From positions 62,001 through 126,000 of the forward strand of contig NZ_JARVWW010000003.1 in the NCBI RefSeq assembly GCF_029846715.1: 64,000 nt of DNA. The letters run 5' to 3'. The position numbers were made by a program, and so were the translations under genes. Each line of letters begins with the position of its first letter. Position 1 is the stretch's first letter. Below are positions 55,237 to 64,000 of this stretch, in pieces. The notes beneath the pieces were generated by a model. That model saw nothing but the letters and a program-made list of their open reading frames with translations. It was not told the DNA's origin and did no database searches. The DNA comes from Bradyrhizobium nivariense (GTDB lineage: Bacteria; Pseudomonadota; Alphaproteobacteria; Rhizobiales; Xanthobacteraceae).

Positions 55237-55953
55237 ATGACTGATCCGGTCTATCGTCGCGTCGTGATCAAGCTGTCCGGCGAATATCTCGCGGGACCGC
55301 AGGGTTTTGGCATCGATCAGCCGACCATCGACCGGGTTGCCGACGATCTGATCGCAGCTCGCCATCTCGGCACCGAGGTCGCCGTCGTGATCGGTGGCGG
55401 CAACCTCTTCCGCGGCGTCGAGGTCTCCTCGCGTGGCGTGTCGCGCCCGACCGGCGACACCATGGGCATGCTCGCTACGATGATGAACTGCCTCGCGCTC
55501 GAAGCCACCATCGAGCGCAAGGGCACGCCGGCGCGCACGCTATCGGCCTTCGTCATGCCCGAGATTTCCGAGCTGTTCACGCGCGCCGCGGCGCACAAAT
55601 ACCTTGCCGAGGGCCGGATCGTGCTGCTCGGCGGCGGAACCGGTAATCCGTTCTTCACCACCGACACGACCGCGGTGCTGCGCGCCGCCGAGATCGGCGC
55701 CCAGGCGGTGCTGAAGGCGACCAATGTCGACGGCGTCTACTCGGCCGACCCGAAGCAGGATCCGACGGCGACGCGATTCGACCGCCTGACGCATTCGCAG
55801 GCGATCGAGGGCGGCTACAAGGTGATGGATGCGACCGCCTTCGCGCTTGCCCGCGAGACGTCGCTGCCTATCATCGTGTTCTCGATCGCTGAGCCGGGTT
55901 CGATCGGCGCTGTACTGCGTGGCGGCGGCCACGGAACCATCGTCGCCGGCTGA
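55237..55953 (+). CDS. pyrH: UMP kinase
   Basis: 238 aa; phosphorylates UMP to UDP. Motifs [29 protein letters not shown] and [17 protein letters not shown] are family-typical. ATG 55237 has AAGGAAA 6 bases upstream of the alternative GTG 55231; ATG is preferred. It lies between tsf and frr as usual. Confidence 0.96.
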   Translation: MTDPVYRRVVIKLSGEYLAGPQGFGIDQPTIDRVADDLIAARHLGTEVAVVIGGGNLFRGVEVSSRGVSRPTGDTMGMLATMMNCLALEATIERKGTPARTLSAFVMPEISELFTRAAAHKYLAEGRIVLLGGGTGNPFFTTDTTAVLRAAEIGAQAVLKATNVDGVYSADPKQDPTATRFDRLTHSQAIEGGYKVMDATAFALARETSLPIIVFSIAEPGSIGAVLRGGGHGTIVAG

Positions 55954-56020
55954 CGGCTCGTCGTTGCGCCCTTTAGGTAAGGGTGCGGAGAGGTCGCCGG
56001 GATTTTGAAGGAGAAACGTG

Positions 56021-56584
56021 ATGGCCACGGATAATTTCGACCTCAACGAAGTGAAGCGCCGCATGCAGGGCGCCATCCAGTCGCTCAAGCACGAACTCGG
56101 CGGCCTGCGCACCGGTCGCGCCTCCGCCTCGATGCTCGATCCGGTGCAGGTCGACGCCTATGGCAGCCACATGCCGCTCAACCAGCTCGCCACCGTCAGC
56201 GTGCCGGAGCCGCGCCTGATCTCGGTGCAGGTCTGGGACAAGTCGATGGTCAAGGCGGTGGAGAAGGCAATCGTCGATTCCAATCTCGGCCTGTCGCCGG
56301 CGACCGAGGGCCAGGTGCTGCGCCTGCGCATTCCCGAGCTCAACGAGGAGCGTCGCAAGGAGCTCGTCAAGGTCGCGCACAAATACGCGGAAGCCGCCAA
56401 GGTCGCCGCGCGCCATGTCCGCCGCGACGGCCTCGACGTTCTCAAGAAGCTCGAGAAGAATCACGAGATGTCCGAGGACGATCAGAAGCGCCACGCCGAC
56501 GAGGTGCAGAAGGCGACCGACGGAACGATCTCCGAGATCGACCAGTTGCTGGCCGCCAAGGAAAAAGAAATCCTCACCGTCTAA
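56021..56584 (+). CDS. frr: Ribosome-recycling factor
   Basis: 187 aa. The central segment [21 protein letters not shown] and [14 protein letters not shown] are RRF signatures; the rest is a long three-helix bundle ending [22 protein letters not shown] precedes. The palindromic repeat B starts 33 bases after the stop. Confidence 0.97.
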   Translation: MATDNFDLNEVKRRMQGAIQSLKHELGGLRTGRASASMLDPVQVDAYGSHMPLNQLATVSVPEPRLISVQVWDKSMVKAVEKAIVDSNLGLSPATEGQVLRLRIPELNEERRKELVKVAHKYAEAAKVAARHVRRDGLDVLKKLEKNHEMSEDDQKRHADEVQKATDGTISEIDQLLAAKEKEILTV

Positions 56585-56617
56585 GGCGCGATGGATCGCG
56601 CTTTAGGTTATTGTTCG

Positions 56618-56663
56618 CGCATGATCTTTTCGGAAAACCGCTTCGCACTTTTCCGGATCATGC
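56618..56663 (+). repeat. REP-like palindromic intergenic repeat, copy B
   Basis: Arms GCATGATC/GGATCATGC with TTTTCGGAAAACCGCTTC in the centre, closely matching copy A at 4988-5034. It lies between frr and uppS, 14 bases before the uppS start. Confidence 0.8.
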
Positions 56664-56677
56664 TTTGAGGCAGCCTC

Positions 56678-57436
56678 ATGTCCAACGCCGCCGCGCCCGC
56701 AACGGAAGGACCCGATCGGTCCGACGCGCCTGCGCATGTCGCCATCATCATGGACGGCAACGGGCGTTGGGCGGCCGCGCGCGGCCTGCCGCGGGCCGAA
56801 GGCCATCGCCGCGGCGTGGAGGCCCTGCGCCGCGTGGTTCGCGCGTCGCATGAGCTCGGCATCCGCTATCTCACCATCTTCTCCTTCAGCTCGGAAAACT
56901 GGTCGCGCCCGGCGAGCGAGATCGGCGATCTCTTCGGCCTGTTGCGCCGCTTCATCCGCAACGATCTGGCGAGCCTGCATCGCGATGGCGTCAAGGTCCG
57001 CATCATCGGCGAGCGGGACGGGCTGGAAGGCGACATCTGCGCACTCCTCAACGAGGCGGAGGAATTGACGCGCGACAACACGCGCCTCACGCTCGTCGTC
57101 GCCTTCAACTACGGCTCGCGGCAGGAGATCGCGAAGGCGGCGCAGAAGCTCGCGCGCGAAGTCGCCGAGGGTCGGCGCGATCCCGACACGATCGATGCCG
57201 AGACACTGGGGGCGCATCTCGACGCGCCCGACATTCCCGATCCTGATCTCATCATCCGCACCAGTGGCGAGCAGCGGCTGTCCAACTTCCTGATGTGGCA
57301 GGCCGCCTATAGCGAGCTCGTCTTCGTGCCGATTCACTGGCCCGATTTCGACAAAGCGGCGCTGGAAGGCGCGATCGCCGAATTTGCCAGGCGGGAGCGC
57401 CGTTTCGGCGGCCTGGTCGCGAAAACCGCCTCGTGA
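56678..57436 (+). CDS. uppS: Undecaprenyl diphosphate synthase
   Basis: 252 aa cis-prenyltransferase making the C55 lipid carrier for cell wall and O-antigen. Catalytic Asp in [13 protein letters not shown], then [20 protein letters not shown], and the C-terminal [19 protein letters not shown]. The stop overlaps cdsA (ATG-free overlap GTGA at 57433). Confidence 0.96.
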   Translation: MSNAAAPATEGPDRSDAPAHVAIIMDGNGRWAAARGLPRAEGHRRGVEALRRVVRASHELGIRYLTIFSFSSENWSRPASEIGDLFGLLRRFIRNDLASLHRDGVKVRIIGERDGLEGDICALLNEAEELTRDNTRLTLVVAFNYGSRQEIAKAAQKLAREVAEGRRDPDTIDAETLGAHLDAPDIPDPDLIIRTSGEQRLSNFLMWQAAYSELVFVPIHWPDFDKAALEGAIAEFARRERRFGGLVAKTAS

Positions 57437-58275
57437 GCGAACCCGAGGCCGCACCGGCCGGCTCTCAGCCTGCCCCGAGCAATCTCGTGATGCGTATCCT
57501 CGCAGCGCTGGTGCTGGCGCCGCTCGCCATTGCGCTCGCTTATGCCGGCGGCTGGCTGTGGGCGCTGCTCGTCACCCTGGTGTCGATCGGACTGTTCGCG
57601 GAATGGCTGATGGTGGTGGGAGCGGGATCGGTCGTGCTGACGGGGGCAGGGACCATCGTCATCGCCATGATGGGATCCTGCGTCGCCTTCGGCGCGCTGA
57701 AGACCGCCGTCGTCACCGGCCTGATTGGCGGTGCGATCGTGGCGGTGATCGCGCGGGGCAAGTTCGTCTGGGCGGCCTCCGGATTCGCCTATGCATCGGC
57801 GGCGCTGCTGGCCTCGATCCTGCTGCGGCAGGATCTCGTGAACGGCTTCGCCGCGCTGATGTTCGTGCTGCTCGTGGTGTGGGCGACCGATATCGGCGGC
57901 TATTTCGCCGGCCGCGGCATCGGCGGACCGAAGCTGTGGCCGCGCGTGAGCCCGAAGAAGACCTGGTCCGGCGCGGTCGGCGGTTTTGCAGCGAGTCTTT
58001 TGGTTGCGGCCGCCTTTGCCGCTTGCGGGCTCGGAACGATGGTTCCATTGCTGCTGGTCAGCGCCATCCTGTCGGTCGTGTCGGCATGCGGCGATCTGTT
58101 CGAATCCGCGGTAAAGCGGCGCTTCGGTGTCAAGGATTCCAGTCACTTAATTCCCGGCCACGGCGGGCTATTGGACCGTCTGGACGGTTTTGTCGCCGCC
58201 GTCCTGGTGGCATGGATTATCGGCTTCCTCCGCCATGGTGTGCATAGCGCCGGAAGCGGTCTTATGGTTTGGTGA
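57433..58275 (+). CDS. cdsA: Phosphatidate cytidylyltransferase
   Basis: 280 aa, about eight transmembrane helices; converts phosphatidate and CTP to CDP-diacylglycerol. The C-terminal signature is visible as [19 protein letters not shown] followed by [13 protein letters not shown] 57433 overlaps the uppS stop. dxr starts 4 bases after the cdsA stop. Confidence 0.95.
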   Translation: MSEPEAAPAGSQPAPSNLVMRILAALVLAPLAIALAYAGGWLWALLVTLVSIGLFAEWLMVVGAGSVVLTGAGTIVIAMMGSCVAFGALKTAVVTGLIGGAIVAVIARGKFVWAASGFAYASAALLASILLRQDLVNGFAALMFVLLVVWATDIGGYFAGRGIGGPKLWPRVSPKKTWSGAVGGFAASLLVAAAFAACGLGTMVPLLLVSAILSVVSACGDLFESAVKRRFGVKDSSHLIPGHGGLLDRLDGFVAAVLVAWIIGFLRHGVHSAGSGLMVW

Positions 58276-58279
58276 GGAT

Positions 58280-59503
58280 ATGAGCGCGGTTCCATTGCGT
58301 AACAACAAGGCTGCGGCGTCGACCGTCCGCAGCGTCACGGTTCTCGGCGCCACCGGCTCGATCGGCGACAGCACGATGGATCTGCTGCGCGCCTCTCCCG
58401 AGCGCTACCGTGTCGAGGCGCTGACGGCGAACGGCAATGTCGCAGCGCTGGCCAAGCTCGCGAAGGAGTTTTCCGCGCGCTACGTGGCGATCGCCGACAC
58501 CTCAAAGCTTGCCGAGCTCAAGGCTGCGCTCGCGGGCACCAGCACCGAATGCGGCGCTGGCGAAAGCGCGGTGATCGAGGCCGGCGCGCGTCCGGCCGAT
58601 TGGGTGATGGCCGCCGTGAGTGGCGCCGCCGGACTGAAGCCGGCACTGGCGGCGGTCGATCGCGGCGCGCATGTCGCGCTCGCCAACAAGGAATGTCTGG
58701 TCTGCGCCGGCGACTTCTTCATGCAGCGCGCGGCGAAAGCGGGTGCCTGCATCCTGCCGGCCGATTCCGAGCACAACGCGCTGTTCCAGGCGCTCGGCTC
58801 AGGCAATCGCGACGAACTCGTCCGCGTTATCATCACGGCCTCCGGCGGCCCGTTCCGGACCTGGAAACCTGCCGACATCGAGCAGGCGACACTCGAGCAA
58901 GCCCTGAAGCATCCGAACTGGAGCATGGGCCAGAAGATCACGATCGATTCCGCCTCGATGATGAACAAGGGGCTCGAGGTGATCGAGGCTTCCTATCTGT
59001 TCGCGCTGAGCCCGGACGAGATCGACGTCCTCGTTCATCCGCAGTCGATCATCCACGGCATGGTCGAGTTCTCCGATCGCTCGGTCGTGGCCCAGCTCGG
59101 GGCACCCGACATGCGCACGCCGATCGCGCATTGCCTCGGCTGGCCCGACCGCATCAAGGGCCCGGCGGCCAGGCTCGATCTGGCCAAGATCGGCCAATTG
59201 ACCTTTGAGGCGCCGGATTTCGAACGCTTCCCCGGGCTGCGCCTGGCCTTCGATTCGCTCCGGACCGGGAAGGGGGCAACCACCGTCTACAACGCCGCCA
59301 ACGAGGTCGCGGTCGCCGCCTTCATCGCCGGCAAGATCCGGTTCGGCGCAATCGCCCGGCTGGTGGAGGCGACGCTGGACGACTGGATCCGTGGCGGGAA
59401 CCAGGCGCCCCTGACCTCAGCCGACGATGCAATCTCTGTTGACCATGTTGCGCGAAATAGAGCTGCCGCCCTATTGCCTCAAATTGCCTTAAAGGCATCC
59501 TAG
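58280..59503 (+). CDS. dxr: 1-deoxy-D-xylulose 5-phosphate reductoisomerase
   Basis: 407 aa; forms 2-C-methylerythritol 4-phosphate, the committed step of the MEP isoprenoid pathway. NADPH site [18 protein letters not shown], active-site loop [14 protein letters not shown], and the segment [20 protein letters not shown] with metal/substrate residues. ATG 58280 overlaps no gene and follows GGTGAGGAT. It supplies precursors for UppS, encoded two genes upstream. Confidence 0.96.
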   Translation: MSAVPLRNNKAAASTVRSVTVLGATGSIGDSTMDLLRASPERYRVEALTANGNVAALAKLAKEFSARYVAIADTSKLAELKAALAGTSTECGAGESAVIEAGARPADWVMAAVSGAAGLKPALAAVDRGAHVALANKECLVCAGDFFMQRAAKAGACILPADSEHNALFQALGSGNRDELVRVIITASGGPFRTWKPADIEQATLEQALKHPNWSMGQKITIDSASMMNKGLEVIEASYLFALSPDEIDVLVHPQSIIHGMVEFSDRSVVAQLGAPDMRTPIAHCLGWPDRIKGPAARLDLAKIGQLTFEAPDFERFPGLRLAFDSLRTGKGATTVYNAANEVAVAAFIAGKIRFGAIARLVEATLDDWIRGGNQAPLTSADDAISVDHVARNRAAALLPQIALKAS

Positions 59504-59547
59504 ATGGTTCGGGGCCGGGGCCTTGCGGCGCTGGATGAGGGAATTCG

Positions 59548-60699
59548 ATGATCGACTTTTTCGTCCATAGTTTCAATACGTTGAGCCATGGGCTCCTCGG
59601 CTACGCGGTTCCCTTCCTGTTCGTCCTGACCATCGTCGTGTTCTTCCATGAGCTCGGCCATTTCCTGGTCGCGCGCTGGGCGGGCGTTCGCGTGTTAACT
59701 TTTTCGCTCGGTTTCGGACCTGAGCTGGTCGGATTCAACGACCGCCATGGCACCCGCTGGAAGATCTCGGCGATCCCGCTCGGCGGCTATGTCAAGTTCT
59801 TCGGGGACGAGAGCGAGGCTTCGACGCCGTCGTCCGAGACGCTCGCGGCCATGACGGCCGAGGAGCGTGCCGGCAGCTTCCATCACAAGAAGGTCGGCCC
59901 GCGCGCCGCCATCGTCGCCGCCGGACCGATTGCCAATTTCATCCTGGGCGCGCTGATCTTCGCCGCCATGGCGCTGTATTACGGCAAGCCGAGCACGATC
60001 GCGCGCGTCGATGGTGTCGTCGTCGACGGGGCTGCTGCCGCGGCCGGCTTCAAGATCGGCGACGTCGTCGTCCAGATCGATGGCAAGCCGATCGAGAGCT
60101 TTGCCGACATGCAGCGAATCGTTGCGATGAATGCGGGTTCGGCACTTGCCTTCGAGGTCAAGCGGGATGGCACCATCGTGTCGTTGACCGCGACCCCGGC
60201 GCTGCTCGAGCGCAAGGATCCCTTCGGCAACAGCCACCGCCTCGGCGTGCTCGGCGTCGAGCACAAATCTCAGGCCGGTGAAGCCTCGACATCGCCGGTC
60301 GGCGTCGGCGAAGCGCTCAAGATCGGGGTCGAGCAGGTCTGGTTCATCATCACCAGCACCTTCAAGTTCCTGGGCTCGCTGTTCGTCGGAAACGGCAATC
60401 CGAACGAGGTCAGCGGCGTGCTTGGCATTGCGAAGATGTCGGGGCAGGCGGCCAGCGCCGGGTTCCAGTTCGTGATCAACCTCTGCGCGGTGCTGTCGGT
60501 GTCGATCGGCCTGTTGAATCTGTTCCCGATCCCGCTGCTCGATGGCGGTCACCTTATGTTCTATGCGGCGGAGGTGGCCCGCGGCCGGCCTCTGTCCGAG
60601 CGGACTCAGGAGATGGGGTTCCGAATCGGGCTCGGCCTGGTGCTGATGCTGATGGTGTTTGCCACCTACAACGACATCTTGCGGATGGCCGCGTCCTGA
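59548..60699 (+). CDS. rseP: Site-2 metalloprotease RseP
   Basis: 383 aa intramembrane protease that cleaves anti-sigma factors and signal-peptide remnants. Zinc motif His34-Glu35-x-x-His38 (FFHELGHFL) in the first helix, a PDZ domain at about 125-205 (AAAAGFKIGDVVVQIDGKPI), and the second active-site motif PIPLLDGGHL near the C-terminus. Order dxr-rseP-bamA is conserved. Confidence 0.96.
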   Translation: MIDFFVHSFNTLSHGLLGYAVPFLFVLTIVVFFHELGHFLVARWAGVRVLTFSLGFGPELVGFNDRHGTRWKISAIPLGGYVKFFGDESEASTPSSETLAAMTAEERAGSFHHKKVGPRAAIVAAGPIANFILGALIFAAMALYYGKPSTIARVDGVVVDGAAAAAGFKIGDVVVQIDGKPIESFADMQRIVAMNAGSALAFEVKRDGTIVSLTATPALLERKDPFGNSHRLGVLGVEHKSQAGEASTSPVGVGEALKIGVEQVWFIITSTFKFLGSLFVGNGNPNEVSGVLGIAKMSGQAASAGFQFVINLCAVLSVSIGLLNLFPIPLLDGGHLMFYAAEVARGRPLSERTQEMGFRIGLGLVLMLMVFATYNDILRMAAS

Positions 60700-60784
60700 T
60701 AGGGGCTTTTTCGTGGCGTTGCTCTTGGCGTTGCTCTTGGGCAACGTCTTGGAATGAAAATGAAATTACGGCGCGCTCGACCGT

Positions 60785-60812
60785 TTGCGGCGTCGGTGAA
60801 ATTGGCTACAAG
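60785..60812 (+). promoter_or_regulatory. Possible promoter of bamA
   Basis: TTGCGG, 16-base spacer, TACAAG, in the 188 bases between rseP and bamA. A partial tandem repeat (GGCGTTGCTCTT twice) lies just upstream at 60715-60740. The match is moderate; bamA may also be read from the upstream genes. Confidence 0.35.
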
Positions 60813-60887
60813 CGGCGTGAACTTGGGGAATCTCCAGACCGGCGTTGGGGTTGGGTCTGGTGCGGAATGATAAGGGCGCGTTGCGCA

Positions 60888-63425
60888 ATGAAGTTTGGAC
60901 TGCGACTCCGGGGGGGCTTGCTCGCAACCCTGATCATGTTCGGCGCGCCGGTGCTTGCCCCGGTTGGGGCTGCTTTTGTGTCTTCGTCGGCGCTCGCTCA
61001 GACCGTGCAGTCGATTTCCGTCGAGGGAAATCGCCGTGTCGAGGTGGAGACGATCCGCTCCTATTTCAAGCCGGGTCCGGGCGGTCGCCTGGATCAGGGC
61101 GCTATCGACGACGGCCTCAAGGCGTTGATCGAGACCGGCCTGTTCCAGGACGTGAGGATCAACCGCGGCGCCGGTGGCCAGATCGTCGTCTCCGTGGTGG
61201 AAAACCCGGTGATCGGCCGCATTGCCTTCGAGGGCAACAAGAAGATCAAGGACGAGCAGCTCACGGGCGAAGTCCAGTCCAAGGCGCGCGGCACCTTCTC
61301 CCGCGCCATGGTGCAGTCCGACACGCTGCGAATCGCCGAAATCTATCGCCGCTCCGGCCGCTACGACGTGCGCGTCACGCCTGAGGTCATCGAGCAGCCG
61401 AACAACCGCGTCGACCTCATCTTCACGGTCGAGGAGGGCGCCAAGACCGGCGTCAAGTCGATCGAATTCGTCGGCAACAGCGCGTTCTCGTCGTACCGCC
61501 TGCGCGACGTCATCAAGACGCACGAATCGAACCTGCTGAGCTTCCTCGCCAGCAGCGACATCTACGATCCCGATCGCGTCGAGGCCGACCGCGACCTGAT
61601 CCGCCGATTCTATCTCAAGAACGGTTTCGCCGACGTCCAGGTCGTGGCCGCGCTCACCGAATACGATCCGGAGAAGAAGGGCTTCAACGTCACCTTCAAG
61701 ATCGAGGAAGGCTCGCAATATCGCGTCGGCGCGATCGACTTTCGCTCCAGCATTCCGAACTTCGATCCCACCTCGATGCGCAACTATTCGCGCGTCAATG
61801 TCGGTTCGCTCTACAACGTCGAGTCGGTCGAGAAGTCGGTCGAGGAGATGCAGATCGAGGCCTCGCGCCGCGGTTATGCCTTCGCCGTGGTCCGTCCCGG
61901 CGGCGACCGCAACTTCGAGGCGCACACCGTGTCGGTCGTGTTCAACATCGACGAGGGCCCGCGGACCTATATCGAGCGCATCAACCTTCGCGGCAACACC
62001 CGCACGCGCGACTACGTGATCCGTCGCGAGTTCGACGTCTCCGAGGGCGATGCCTACAACCGCGCGCTGGTCGACCGTGCCGAGCGCCGCTTGAAGAACC
62101 TCGACTATTTCAAGAGCGTCAAGATCACGACGGAGCCCGGCTCGTCGAGCGACCGCGTGATCCTGCTCGTCGACATGGAAGAGAAATCGACCGGCGACTT
62201 CTCGGTCTCCGGCGGTTACTCCACGACGGACGGCGCGCTGGCCGAAGTCTCGGTCTCCGAACGCAATTTGCTCGGCCGCGGCCTGTTCGCCAAGGCATCG
62301 GTGACCTATGGCCAGTACGCGCGCGGCTACTCGCTGTCGTTCGTCGAGCCCTATCTGCTCGACTACCGTGTCGCGCTGGGTCTCGACCTCTATCAGCGTG
62401 AGCAGAAGTCCAACAGCTACATCTCCTATGGCACCAAGACGCTCGGTTTCTCGCCGCGCCTCGGTTTCTCCCTGCGTGAAGATCTGTCGCTGCAGCTGCG
62501 TTACTCGATCTACCGGCAGGAAATCACGCTGCCGTCCTACTTGGCGAACTGTAACAACATCGTCGGTTCGTCGGCCTTCAACCCGAGCCCGGCCTTCGCC
62601 GCGTCGCAGACGCCGGCAATCGACCTAAGCTCGACCAATGGCCTCGGCTGCTACAGCGACGGTGAAGCCTCGCTGCCGGTGCGCAAGGAGCTTGCCAACG
62701 GCAAGACGCTGACCTCCGCGCTCGGCTACACGCTGTCCTACAACACGCTGGACAATAACAAGAACCCGACCGACGGCCTGCTCGTCGATTTCCGTCAGGA
62801 CTTTGCCGGCGTCGGCGGCGACGTCTCCTACCTGAAGACCGTGGCGGACGGAAAGTACTACACTCCGCTGGTTTCGGACATCGTCGGCCTCGTCCACCTT
62901 CAGGGCGGCATTTTGACCAAGATGGGCGACGATCTACGCATGCTCGACCACTTCCAGATGGGCGCGAATCTCGTCCGCGGCTTTGCGCCGAACGGCATCG
63001 GCCCGCGCGACCTCAATCCCTTCGGTACGCAGGACGCGCTTGGCGGCACCAAGTATTGGGGCGCTTCGTTCGAATTGCAGATGCCGTTCTGGTTCCTGCC
63101 GAAAGAAGTGGGTCTGAAGGGCGCGGTCTATGCCGATGCCGGCGGCTTGTATGACTACAAGGGACCGACGACGTGGGGCGTGACTGGCGAAACGACCACG
63201 CCGGGTAACTCTGGCTGCACGGCGTCGACCACCAATCCGGCCACGCCGGGAACCTGTACCGGCCTGATTTACGACGACAGCAAGGTTATCCGATCGTCGG
63301 TCGGCGTCGGCCTGATCTGGGCCTCGCCGTTCGGTCCGCTGCGCTTCGACTACGCCGTGCCGCTCAGCAAGGGCAAGTACGACCGTACGCAGGAGTTCCG
63401 GTTCGGCGGCGGCACCTCGTTCTAA
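60888..63425 (+). CDS. bamA: Outer-membrane protein assembly factor BamA
   Basis: 845 aa from ATG 60888 (852 from the alternative ATG 60867). A signal peptide ending ...SSALAQ, five POTRA domains from [19 protein letters not shown] to about residue 420, and a 16-stranded barrel follow. The insertion signature appears as [14 protein letters not shown] and the C-terminus ends [10 protein letters not shown], an Omp85-type terminal Phe. It folds and inserts outer-membrane proteins such as the porin at 44045 and the receptor at 25545. Confidence 0.96.
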   Translation: MKFGLRLRGGLLATLIMFGAPVLAPVGAAFVSSSALAQTVQSISVEGNRRVEVETIRSYFKPGPGGRLDQGAIDDGLKALIETGLFQDVRINRGAGGQIVVSVVENPVIGRIAFEGNKKIKDEQLTGEVQSKARGTFSRAMVQSDTLRIAEIYRRSGRYDVRVTPEVIEQPNNRVDLIFTVEEGAKTGVKSIEFVGNSAFSSYRLRDVIKTHESNLLSFLASSDIYDPDRVEADRDLIRRFYLKNGFADVQVVAALTEYDPEKKGFNVTFKIEEGSQYRVGAIDFRSSIPNFDPTSMRNYSRVNVGSLYNVESVEKSVEEMQIEASRRGYAFAVVRPGGDRNFEAHTVSVVFNIDEGPRTYIERINLRGNTRTRDYVIRREFDVSEGDAYNRALVDRAERRLKNLDYFKSVKITTEPGSSSDRVILLVDMEEKSTGDFSVSGGYSTTDGALAEVSVSERNLLGRGLFAKASVTYGQYARGYSLSFVEPYLLDYRVALGLDLYQREQKSNSYISYGTKTLGFSPRLGFSLREDLSLQLRYSIYRQEITLPSYLANCNNIVGSSAFNPSPAFAASQTPAIDLSSTNGLGCYSDGEASLPVRKELANGKTLTSALGYTLSYNTLDNNKNPTDGLLVDFRQDFAGVGGDVSYLKTVADGKYYTPLVSDIVGLVHLQGGILTKMGDDLRMLDHFQMGANLVRGFAPNGIGPRDLNPFGTQDALGGTKYWGASFELQMPFWFLPKEVGLKGAVYADAGGLYDYKGPTTWGVTGETTTPGNSGCTASTTNPATPGTCTGLIYDDSKVIRSSVGVGLIWASPFGPLRFDYAVPLSKGKYDRTQEFRFGGGTSF

Positions 63426-63438
63426 TTCGATCAGCACG

Positions 63439-63484
63439 GCACGATCCGGATCGCTGGAGCCGGTTTCCGAAAGGGATCGTGCCA
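63439..63484 (-). repeat. REP-like palindromic intergenic repeat, copy C
   Basis: Inverted relative to copies A and B, and more diverged. Outer arms GGCACGATCC and GGATCGTGCC are perfect; the reverse complement shows CTTTCGGAAACCGG in place of TTTTCGGAAAACCG. It starts 13 bases after the bamA stop. Confidence 0.75.
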
Positions 63485-63550
63485 ATCCAAGAGATGAGGC
63501 ATGATGCGGCCTTGCCGCTTCGTGCCGAAGCCGGACCGCGACGGGGTGGA

Positions 63551-64000
63551 ATGGCGCAGCCGACCTTCTTCACAAAACCGCCTGCCTCAGCGCTGGCTGA
63601 CATTGCCACGCTGACCAAGGCGGAGCTGGTCGATCCCGCCAGGGGCGGCCAAATCATCACGGGCCTTGCTTCGCTCGACGAAGCGGGCCCGATGCATCTG
63701 GCGTTCTTCGACAATCTCAAATATGCCGACGAGCTCAAGGCAACCAAGGCCGGGGCCTGCCTGGTGAGCCCGCGTTTCGAGGCCCGGGTGCCCGCGCATG
63801 TGGCGGTGCTGCGGGCGACGCAGCCGTTCCGCGCCTTCGTCAGGATCGCGCGGGAGTGGCATGGCGATGCGCTCCGGCCGCAATCCTGGACCGGCAACGA
63901 CGGCATTGCGCCATCGGCGATCATTGACCCCACGGCCAGGCTCGAGGACGGCGTGATCGTCGATCCCCTGGCCGTGATCGGCCCTGACGTGGAGATCGGC
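63551..64000 (+). CDS. lpxD: UDP-3-O-acylglucosamine N-acyltransferase (3' partial)
   Basis: The first 150 residues are visible; the gene runs off the window. LpxD adds the second acyl chain in lipid A synthesis. The N-terminal domain has [21 protein letters not shown] and [14 protein letters not shown], and the hexapeptide-repeat region begins at [27 protein letters not shown] precedes ATG 63551. The place after bamA is conserved. Confidence 0.93.
   Translation, partial: MAQPTFFTKPPASALADIATLTKAELVDPARGGQIITGLASLDEAGPMHLAFFDNLKYADELKATKAGACLVSPRFEARVPAHVAVLRATQPFRAFVRIAREWHGDALRPQSWTGNDGIAPSAIIDPTARLEDGVIVDPLAVIGPDVEIG

Overview
The window is high-GC alphaproteobacterial chromosome, most likely Bradyrhizobium or a close relative in the Nitrobacteraceae. 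This rests on a housekeeping backbone typical of that group, on small families common there (DUF3551, Omp25/31-like porin, DUF1467, DUF2946), on dispersed palindromic intergenic repeats, and on a copper cluster that matches the described Bradyrhizobium pcuABCDE operon down to the numbering of the PcuC copper ligands. No tRNA, rRNA or CRISPR array was seen.

Layout. 1-5740 (+): the end of the complex I operon (nuoM partial, nuoN), then birA, ribonuclease J, methylmalonyl-CoA epimerase and DUF1467. 5778-22000: a metabolic and transport block with methylthioribose kinase, a five-gene oligopeptide ABC importer whose last gene is separated from the rest by a 315-bp MITE-like element, an IS630 insertion, a shortened LysR gene divergent from ridA and an ATC-hydrolase-like gene, and a leftward sugar ABC importer preceded by a globin gene. 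Just upstream of the globin is a promoter plus terminator that look like a small RNA or an attenuator. 22162-32351 (+): a copper locus with an outer-membrane-like protein, CopC, CopD, two near-identical DUF2946 genes, a TonB receptor, a BNR-repeat protein, a TlpA-like thioredoxin, PcuC, a YcnI-like protein and a CopC-CopD fusion. 32505-35890: proS, lolC/E and lolD.

36018-44764 is a mixed block: an MDR dehydrogenase with a divergent XRE regulator, a ClpP-like secreted protein, a transglutaminase-like protein, a second methionine aminopeptidase, an MFS exporter with a repetitive tail, a DUF3551 protein and an Omp25-like porin ending in a strong terminator. 44889-45048 holds a promoter covered by two LexA-type boxes in front of a 32-codon membrane peptide. 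dnaE follows, then a DUF2846 lipoprotein, a Tat-exported beta-carbonic anhydrase and a caspase-fold protein that has lost both catalytic residues. 52983-64000 (+) is the translation/envelope cluster rpsB-tsf-pyrH-frr-uppS-cdsA-dxr-rseP-bamA-lpxD (partial).

How the parts work together: the copper locus would bring copper through the outer membrane (TonB receptor), hold it in the periplasm (CopC, YcnI-like, PcuC) and pass it to the inner membrane (CopD, CopCD) for cytochrome oxidase assembly. The 3' cluster couples translation factors to undecaprenyl, isoprenoid, phospholipid and outer-membrane assembly. The most novel-looking items are the SOS-controlled mini-protein, the RNA/attenuator candidate before the globin, the pseudo-caspase, the expanded pcu locus, and a 31-bp element placed just after stop codons.
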